64,000 nucleotides of DNA from CAVSJA01 sp963728145 (GTDB lineage Bacteria > Bacteroidota > Bacteroidia > Chitinophagales > Chitinophagaceae), in the NCBI GenBank assembly GCA_963728145.1, contig CAVSJA010000007.1, positions 186,001 through 250,000 on the forward strand, given 5' to 3'. The notes below the pieces were generated by a model that saw only the letters and a program-made list of their open reading frames with translations, ran no database searches and was not told the DNA's origin. Position numbers and translations under genes: made by a program. Below, in pieces: positions 58,048-64,000 of this stretch. Numbering within the stretch: the first letter of the stretch is position 1; every line of letters begins with the position of its first letter.

Positions 58048-59307
58048 ATGACAAAAGGAAACAGGCTCACGATATACATTTTAGTAGCAATGGTCTTGGG
58101 TATTTTGGTAGGATTCCTGGTTCACAGAATGGCTTCTCCCGATACTATTGCGACTTTTTCCAAAAACATAAAGCTTCTCAGTAATATTTTCATCCGCCTC
58201 GTGCAGATGATCATTGCGCCGTTGGTGTTTTCGACTATTGTTGTCGGTATCGCAAAACTCGGCGATTTAAAAGCGGTTGGACGAGTAGGTGGTAAGGCCT
58301 TGCTTTGGTTTGTTTCCGCGTCGCTGGTTTCACTTCTCTTGGGAATGCTACTCGTTAATGTCTTTCGTCCAGGTGAGTATATCGAATTAGGGCAGGCCGA
58401 TATGGAAGGCGTAAAAGACCTGATGACAAAGAATCAACAGTTTTCGATTGAAAAATTTGTTGAGCATGTTGTTCCAAGAAGTTTGATTGAAGCGATGGCG
58501 ACCAACGAAATTTTGCAATTAGTGGTATTCTCCATATTCTTCGGTGTTGCCTGCGCAGCGATGGGAGATTATGCCAAACCGATCATTAAAGCCCTCGATG
58601 TGCTGTCGCATATCATTCTAAAGATGGTTGGATATGTAATGAATTTTGCGCCAATTGGCGTTTTTGGTGCCTTATCGGCGGTTGTTGCCTTAAAAGGGTT
58701 AGGGATTTTCAACTTCTACTTTCAGTATTTCATTTATTTTCTTTTGGGCATATTTCTTCTTTGGGTCATCCTGCTATTGGTGGGCTACCTTATCCTTGGA
58801 AAAAGAATTTTCAATTTGGTAAGGAGAATTGGAGGACCCTTACTAATCGCATTCAGCACGACCAGTAGCGAAGCGGTTTTTCCAAAACTTACTGAAGAAT
58901 TGCAAAGATTTGGTTGCAGGGACAGGATCGTATCATTTGTTCTTCCACTCGGTTATTCCTTTAACCTCGACGGAAGCATGATGTACATGACATTTGCCAG
59001 TCTCGCGATCGCGCAAGCCTATAATGTTCATCTGGACATTGGAACGCAGTTAACAATGTTACTGGTTCTGATGTTAACCAGTAAAGGAATTGCCGGGGTG
59101 CCTCGTGCATCCCTTGTGATTGTTTTAGCGACTTGTGCTATGTTTGGTATTCCCCCAGAAGGGGTAGCATTGATCCTGCCTATCGACCATTTCTGTGATA
59201 TGTTCAGAAGTGCGACAAATGTGGTTGGAAATGCACTCGCGACAAGTGTTGTAAGTAAATGGGAAGGAGAGCTAGGGCCGGAACAGGCTGTTGAAGCAAG
59301 TGCGTAA
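58048..59307 (+). CDS. Dicarboxylate/amino acid:cation symporter (DAACS, GltP/DctA-like)
   Basis: 419 residues, eight membrane helices and two re-entrant loops: FSTTSSEAVFPKL (hairpin 1), GYSFNLDGSMMYMTFA, SKGIAGVPRASLV (hairpin 2) and DMFRSATNVVGNALATSVVSK. Takes up glutamate, aspartate or C4-dicarboxylates with Na+ or H+. The ATG at 58048 is used rather than TTG at 58042. Confidence 0.95.
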   Translation: MTKGNRLTIYILVAMVLGILVGFLVHRMASPDTIATFSKNIKLLSNIFIRLVQMIIAPLVFSTIVVGIAKLGDLKAVGRVGGKALLWFVSASLVSLLLGMLLVNVFRPGEYIELGQADMEGVKDLMTKNQQFSIEKFVEHVVPRSLIEAMATNEILQLVVFSIFFGVACAAMGDYAKPIIKALDVLSHIILKMVGYVMNFAPIGVFGALSAVVALKGLGIFNFYFQYFIYFLLGIFLLWVILLLVGYLILGKRIFNLVRRIGGPLLIAFSTTSSEAVFPKLTEELQRFGCRDRIVSFVLPLGYSFNLDGSMMYMTFASLAIAQAYNVHLDIGTQLTMLLVLMLTSKGIAGVPRASLVIVLATCAMFGIPPEGVALILPIDHFCDMFRSATNVVGNALATSVVSKWEGELGPEQAVEASA

Positions 59308-59310
59308 TTT

Positions 59311-59384
59311 GATTATTAGTTATTTATTATTATCAATACTAAACGACCCAATAATTAATAATCAATAATAAATAATCAATAATT
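59311..59384. repeat. Heptamer arrays in inverted orientation (AATAATC word)
   Basis: Left units GATTATT, AGTTATT, TATTATT (59311-59331) start four bases after the stop of the symporter; right units AATAATT, AATAATC, AATAATA, AATAATC, AATAATT (59350-59384) are their near complement. Same words as 15804-15883. Confidence 0.85.
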
Positions 59385-59421
59385 ATTTGAATAACAGGAA
59401 GTATAATATTCATTAGGAATC

Positions 59422-60384
59422 ATGAAAAGAATCATTAGCATCATTTTGTTTTTATTGGTATCGATTGGACTTTATTCACAGGATTCAATTCGCTTAAAAA
59501 TCTGGAACCAATATGAGGCACCGGTGGATGAGGTTAAAATCAGCAGTGGAGGCATAACCAATGTTTATAAAACCGATCCCCAGGGTTTTGTAACAGTACC
59601 TTATAATAGCGCTGATTCGTTGGTGATCACCAATGAAGGTTATGAAATCCGCACTCTTGCAGGGGGTTCAATAAAAAATCATGATATCGTCGAACTCAGG
59701 AAAAATTTTACCTGGAAGGATCTTTTTAATCCGATGTTCTATATCGTGTACGGAGGACTGTGGTTGTTATTGTTTATCGTTTTTGCTGAAACAGGATTAT
59801 TTGTAGGATTTTTTCTTCCCGGCGATAGCCTTCTTTTTGTCGCGGGCATTTACAGCTCAAACCTTGCAAATGAATTCCTGAAAATTTTCGGACTAGTTCA
59901 CCTGGGGAATGAATGGCTTGATTTGCTAATATTGGTAGGGTTGATCACAATTGCCGGTATTTTGGGTAATACCGTTGGCTATACTTTTGGTAGAAAGATC
60001 GGGCCAACCATGTATTCCTGGAAGGATCGTTGGCTATTCAAGAAAAAATATCTCCATCAGGCGCATGATTTCTCCGAGAAACATGGAGGAGGAGCGATCA
60101 TCTTTGCAAGATTTCTTCCTATCATAAGAACTTTTGCGCCGATTGTTGCCGGTATCGTGCAGATGGATAAAAAGAAATTTGCATTCTACAATATTGTTGG
60201 TTGTATTGCCTGGGTGGTCAGCATGGTCTTTGCCGGCCATTTCGCACAGAAATGGGTATTGAAGCAATTCGGGTTTGAGTTAAAAGATCACCTGGAAATG
60301 ATCGTGCTTATCATCATTGCGGTCACAACCGCACCGGTGCTTTGGAAAATTTTCTTTGGAAAGAGAAAACAGAATATCGCATAA
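59422..60384 (+). CDS. DedA-family membrane protein with N-terminal beta domain
   Basis: 320 residues. Signal peptide to about residue 19, then a carboxypeptidase-regulatory-like beta domain (about 24-92: IRLKIWNQYEAPVDEVKISS), then DedA/SNARE-associated membrane part from about 105 with GFFLPGDSLLFVAG, FGRKIGPTMYSWKDRW and FARFLPIIRTFAPIVAG, the family's key Gly/Pro/Arg motifs. DedA proteins move lipids such as undecaprenyl phosphate. The N-terminal domain is an unusual addition. Confidence 0.88.
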   Translation: MKRIISIILFLLVSIGLYSQDSIRLKIWNQYEAPVDEVKISSGGITNVYKTDPQGFVTVPYNSADSLVITNEGYEIRTLAGGSIKNHDIVELRKNFTWKDLFNPMFYIVYGGLWLLLFIVFAETGLFVGFFLPGDSLLFVAGIYSSNLANEFLKIFGLVHLGNEWLDLLILVGLITIAGILGNTVGYTFGRKIGPTMYSWKDRWLFKKKYLHQAHDFSEKHGGGAIIFARFLPIIRTFAPIVAGIVQMDKKKFAFYNIVGCIAWVVSMVFAGHFAQKWVLKQFGFELKDHLEMIVLIIIAVTTAPVLWKIFFGKRKQNIA

Positions 60385-60406
60385 TCAATCATCGCTGCCA
60401 TTCCAT

Positions 60407-61678
60407 ATGCAATCGAAACCTCATTCCATTTTCAATATTGCTGTTATTGTTGCCGCGTTAGGATATTTTGTGGATATCTATGACCTGCTTCTTTTCACAA
60501 TAGTACGTGAACCAAGCCTTCGCGCAATTGGTGTTACCGATAGCCAAATGCTCGACGCCAGCACCAAGATCATTAACTGGCAAATGATAGGCTTGTTGAT
60601 TGGAGGAATCATATGGGGGATACTGGGAGATAAAAAAGGAAGATTATCGGTCCTCTTCGGGTCCATTTTACTTTATTCCGTCGCAAATTTTATAAATGGC
60701 TTTGTAGTAACGGTTGATCAATATGCCTCGGCAAGATTTGTTGCTGGAATTGGACTAGCGGGCGAATTAGGCGCTGGAATAACATTGGTTAGTGAACTTC
60801 TTCCGAAAAATAAGCGAGGGATTGGAACCTCGCTGGTCGCCGGTATTGGGTTGTTTGGTGCCGTATTTGCGTATTTCATTTTTAAAATCAGTAATGATCC
60901 CGAACACTGGCGCTTATGTTACAAAATCGGTGGAGGATTGGGTATTTTATTGTTATTCCTCCGTATCAGTGTTGCTGAATCAGGAATGTTTAAGCAGGTG
61001 AGGCAACAGTCGGTAAAGCGAGGAGATTTCACAATGTTCTTCACTAACCGTACCAGGTTTAGGAAATATATTCTTGCAATTCTGATTGGTTTACCGACCT
61101 GGTTTGTAATTGGCGTACTGGTAAATCTTAGCAATCGATTCGCAGGAGAATTATATGGCGATAAATCGCTGGATTCCGGTCGCGCGATAATGTTTGCCTA
61201 TGTTGGTATCGCCATCGGAGATATTTTAATTGGATTTGTCAGCCAGTGGCTCAAAAGCCGCAAGAAAGCTCTTTATATTTTTTACGCTTTGTCCATTCTT
61301 TCGGGGATATTCTTCTTCAGCAGTTGGAATACGAATAATTCAACTATGTATGCGGTTTGTACCGCTCTAGGGTTTAGTACAGGCTTCTGGGCAATATTCG
61401 TTACCATGGGAGCCGAACAATTTGGGACAAATCTTCGGGCCACTGCGGCAACAACAATTCCGAATATGGTAAGAGGATCTCTTCCCTTGATCAATTTACT
61501 TTTTGTAAACACGTTTCAAAAATCATTGGGCTGGCCTTTGTTGAAAGCAGGAATTGTAACTGGAGTAATTGTAATGGTGATCACATTGATCGCGGCTTAT
61601 TTCACTGAAGAGACTTTTCACAAGGATTTGAACTATGTTGAGGAAGATAAAGAGGAAATTGTTGAAAGCTTACCATAG
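60407..61678 (+). CDS. MFS transporter
   Basis: 423 residues, 12 membrane helices. GYFVDIYDLLLFTI in helix 1 and GIIWGILGDKKGRLSVL (the family A motif) followed by RFVAGIGLAGELGAGITLVSE; sugar-phosphate or metabolite:H+ symporter type. ATG at 60407 follows the DedA stop by 22 bases, so probably one transcript. Confidence 0.9.
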   Translation: MQSKPHSIFNIAVIVAALGYFVDIYDLLLFTIVREPSLRAIGVTDSQMLDASTKIINWQMIGLLIGGIIWGILGDKKGRLSVLFGSILLYSVANFINGFVVTVDQYASARFVAGIGLAGELGAGITLVSELLPKNKRGIGTSLVAGIGLFGAVFAYFIFKISNDPEHWRLCYKIGGGLGILLLFLRISVAESGMFKQVRQQSVKRGDFTMFFTNRTRFRKYILAILIGLPTWFVIGVLVNLSNRFAGELYGDKSLDSGRAIMFAYVGIAIGDILIGFVSQWLKSRKKALYIFYALSILSGIFFFSSWNTNNSTMYAVCTALGFSTGFWAIFVTMGAEQFGTNLRATAATTIPNMVRGSLPLINLLFVNTFQKSLGWPLLKAGIVTGVIVMVITLIAAYFTEETFHKDLNYVEEDKEEIVESLP

Positions 61679-61708
61679 TTAATCCAGACTCCGCACTTAA
61701 ATTGCGAA

Positions 61709-62716
61709 ATGAAGTTTCTCGTCATCCGATTTTCATCCATTGGTGATATCGTGCTAACCACGCCGGTATTCCGTTGCCTGAAGAAGCAGGTGATTGGTGC
61801 AGAGGTTCATTTTCTTACCAAACAATCTTTCAAAGCAGTTACTGAAGCCAATCCTCATATCGATAAATTTTTTTATTTCGATAGAGACTTAGATACTGTT
61901 ATTGAACAATTGAAAGCAGAGGATTATGATTATGTGATCGACCTGCATAAAAATTTCCGCTCGGGAAAGGTAAAACGTGCATTAAACAAACCTTCTCACA
62001 CAATTGATAAGCTGGATTGGGAAAAATTTCTATTGACGAAACTCCATATCAATCTTATGCCGGGAAGGCATATTACACAACGAAGTCTTGATACGATCAC
62101 AGCTTTTGGTGTAAAGGACGATGGGGGAGGATTGGATTATTTTATTCCGGAGAAAGATATAGTGAAGGAAGAAGATATTCCTGCATCTCATCATGCAGGT
62201 TATGTCGCCATAGTAATTGGTGCTTCTTACGCGACGAAAAAACTACCCGTATTCAAACTAAAAGAACTTTGTCAAAAACTTGATCATCCGATTATTTTAA
62301 TTGGTGGTAAGGAAGATAAGGAAGTCGCAGATGAAGTTTCTTCAATAGATCCGGGCAAGATCTATAATGCCTGTGGTAAATTCAATTTGAATGAATCTGC
62401 AGATCTCGTGCGAAGATCCAAACTTGTAATTTCTCACGATACAGGATTGCAATACATCGCAAGCGCATTTCAAAAGAAGGTAATGGCCATTTGGGGGGCT
62501 ACTTCGCCCAAACTGGACGTTGAACCTTTTTACGGATCGAAATTTCTTGAACCAAATAGTAATAAACCTCACGTAAATATTCTTGTTCCCGGTCTCTCCT
62601 GCCAACCTTGTAGTAAGTATGGCACAAGAAGATGCCCGCGCGGACATTTTAAGTGCATGAAGCTTCAAGACGTTGATAAAATCGTTGAAGGAGCATTCGA
62701 ACGAATTGGAAAATGA
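61709..62716 (+). CDS. Glycosyltransferase family 9 (heptosyltransferase-like)
   Basis: 335 residues, GT-B fold. IRFSSIGDIVLTTPVFRCLK at the start, GGKEDKEVADEV and SHDTGLQYIASAFQKKVMAIWG (donor-binding). Ends with a Cys-rich SCQPCSKYGTRRCPRGHFKC stretch seen in related enzymes. Likely acts in outer-membrane polysaccharide (LPS core or similar) synthesis. Confidence 0.92.
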   Translation: MKFLVIRFSSIGDIVLTTPVFRCLKKQVIGAEVHFLTKQSFKAVTEANPHIDKFFYFDRDLDTVIEQLKAEDYDYVIDLHKNFRSGKVKRALNKPSHTIDKLDWEKFLLTKLHINLMPGRHITQRSLDTITAFGVKDDGGGLDYFIPEKDIVKEEDIPASHHAGYVAIVIGASYATKKLPVFKLKELCQKLDHPIILIGGKEDKEVADEVSSIDPGKIYNACGKFNLNESADLVRRSKLVISHDTGLQYIASAFQKKVMAIWGATSPKLDVEPFYGSKFLEPNSNKPHVNILVPGLSCQPCSKYGTRRCPRGHFKCMKLQDVDKIVEGAFERIGK

Positions 62717-62740
62717 CCACTTGCCGACAGGCAAGCTCAC

Positions 62741-62772
62741 CCATTCACTATTCACCATTCACCATTCACCAC
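62741..62772. repeat. Heptamer array, single arm (ATTCACC word)
   Basis: ATTCACT, ATTCACC, ATTCACC, ATTCACC in phase, with words matching the end of 46964-47050. The rest of the 62717-63020 gap holds no gene. Confidence 0.8.
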
Positions 62773-63020
62773 ATGATCATGTTTCAGAAATCTTCTTTTT
62801 GATCATTAGTTTTATCAAGATTGAATACCAGGTATTTTTCTCGGTTCAATTTTCTCTCATCATTAGAGCTTTTTCCAATGGTTTTTATTGGTCTTCAGAT
62901 TGTCACACTCACTACCCAAAAGTGGTACATGAATCGCCTCTTTAATGATTTAGCTTTACCATCATTGAAAATCGCGTATTCTTCGCGATTTATTTTTCTT
63001 ACCTCATTAAACTTTTTCCT

Positions 63021-64000
63021 ATGCGACGCACATTTTTATTCATTGTTATCATTGCCTTATTGATTGCAGGCTGCCAAAAACTTCCTCCCGAAGAGAACCC
63101 ATCATTAAATGTGAAATTCCAGGACCTCCACGGGAAACCGATAGTGGGTCTTTATGCAGGATTAGAAATCAAAATGGTCTCAGATGAGTTCAAAAAATTC
63201 GCACAACAACAGATCGACTTGAAGAAAGAAGGCGTAGTAATCTTTGATCAAATAATAGCTCCAATCGACTCGGTTGGACCAGATTTTATTATTACTCGCG
63301 TACCTCAAATGAATTATATCCAACCGTTGATCCTCACAATAACACTTAGAGTAAGTATCCAGGTCTTCCCTATTCGTAATGTTTTCCTTCCTTATCGACC
63401 TACGGTAAGAGGTCGCATCCTCACAGGGTTTAGCGGTGGAGCGTCGGATGGAACTTTTCATATGCCCGCTGAAATGACGCTTGATGCTTCAGGAAATATT
63501 TATGTGATTGACCAGCGTGATGTTAATGACGTTGTGCTGAAAGTAACCCCGATGGGAGAAGTATCGACATTCGCTGGCGCAGCAGCCGAATTTGGAAGAT
63601 TGGTTGGGATTGGAATTAATAACAGCACGAATAAAATGTATCTCTCTGATGCAACAGCGCAGCGCGTGCTTGAAGTTAATATGGCAAGCCCTACCACGGT
63701 AGCAATTCTCGCCGGAAGCGGTGTTGAGGGAAATGTTGATGGAACAGGTACAGCCGCCAGCTTTCATTTTGGAAACGACCGGGTAGATGATTTTGTAAGT
63801 AGCGAAGTCGGTCAGGGCCTTGCGTTAGATGCTGCGGGGAATGTTTATGTTGGCGAACTTACAGATGCCAGTCTTGGTTCTCAATTAAGGAAAATTACTC
63901 CCTCAGGAGTAGTAACCAGTGTTCCCGGAAGCCGGTTTGAAGCCATTACCTCGGAGAATGAATCTGCGATGCCTGCGGGTTTAGTGGTATCACCGGCCAA
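63021..64000 (+). CDS. NHL-repeat lipoprotein, partial (cut by the window edge)
   Basis: At least 326 residues, frame open to the end of the window. Lipobox LLIAGC at about residue 18. A short beta domain follows (about 25-140), then NHL-type repeats with LDASGNIYVIDQ, KMYLSDATAQRVLEV and GLALDAAGNVYVGEL. Probably a periplasmic or surface beta-propeller of the NHL type; function unknown. Confidence 0.85.
   Translation, partial: MRRTFLFIVIIALLIAGCQKLPPEENPSLNVKFQDLHGKPIVGLYAGLEIKMVSDEFKKFAQQQIDLKKEGVVIFDQIIAPIDSVGPDFIITRVPQMNYIQPLILTITLRVSIQVFPIRNVFLPYRPTVRGRILTGFSGGASDGTFHMPAEMTLDASGNIYVIDQRDVNDVVLKVTPMGEVSTFAGAAAEFGRLVGIGINNSTNKMYLSDATAQRVLEVNMASPTTVAILAGSGVEGNVDGTGTAASFHFGNDRVDDFVSSEVGQGLALDAAGNVYVGELTDASLGSQLRKITPSGVVTSVPGSRFEAITSENESAMPAGLVVSPA

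Noticed and set aside
62673..62945. 90-codon frame after the glycosyltransferase
   Set aside because: Composed of repeat translation and non-protein-like sequence, and it overlaps the end of the real gene.

Overview
The window reads as a chromosomal stretch from a Bacteroidota bacterium, most likely of the Chitinophagaceae type. That assignment is inferred from gene content: DUF4136, DUF4476, DUF1573 and DUF3857 proteins, a hybrid two-component regulator-propeller sensor kinase, a fused E1 alpha/beta 2-oxoacid dehydrogenase, peptidase S74 and tail-fibre-like surface proteins, many small outer-membrane barrels, and a tRNA gene without an encoded CCA. No rRNA, CRISPR array, prophage or complete insertion sequence was found.

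Layout. 1-2.4 kb: two tandem arylsulfatases on the minus strand, one running off the edge and one broken by three single-base insertions. 2.4-9.3 kb: a minus-strand block of envelope genes (beta-barrels, a HAD hydrolase, an OmpA-like lipoprotein, a PepSY-like protein, a DUF4136 lipoprotein and an orphan IS3-OrfA-like HTH protein). 9.5-13.7 kb: an ECF sigma factor divergent from a DUF481/DUF4136/barrel cluster, with GAGATATCTC palindromes in the gaps. 13.7-14.4 kb: a repeat-rich gap with a duplicated terminator, a tRNA-CAT gene and a decayed tRNA copy. 14.4-17 kb: divergent GntP-type permease and glycerate kinase, probably one glycerate uptake and phosphorylation unit. 17-32.6 kb: a kinase-like/BamA-barrel protein, an aminotransferase, a PQQ-type propeller, two DUF1573 proteins, fused E1 dehydrogenase, two DUF3857 proteins and PhzF.

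32.6-43.5 kb: a DCC thiol protein, a sensor kinase with its response regulator, then three secreted surface proteins ending in a very repetitive S74 protein. 43.6-52.3 kb: a run of small plus-strand housekeeping and accessory enzymes (adenylyltransferase, AHSA1, EEP phosphatase, nitrilase, two GNATs, TPR lipoprotein, DHFR-like, rhomboid) with one decayed membrane-protein gene. 52.3-64 kb: a MITE-like element, DUF4476, alcohol dehydrogenase, YebC, a DUF4255-like protein, amino-acid permease, dicarboxylate symporter, DedA, MFS, a GT9 glycosyltransferase and the start of an NHL-repeat lipoprotein.

The most unusual signal lies between the genes. At least fifteen intergenic spots carry short degenerate tandem arrays whose unit is 7 or 8 bases (once 9). 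The word differs at each locus, and at several loci a second array downstream is the reverse complement of the first, giving long hairpins. They often begin at a stop codon or end at a start codon. A second dispersed family has the palindromic core TCCCGA...TCGGGA; one copy lies in frame inside the histidine kinase gene.
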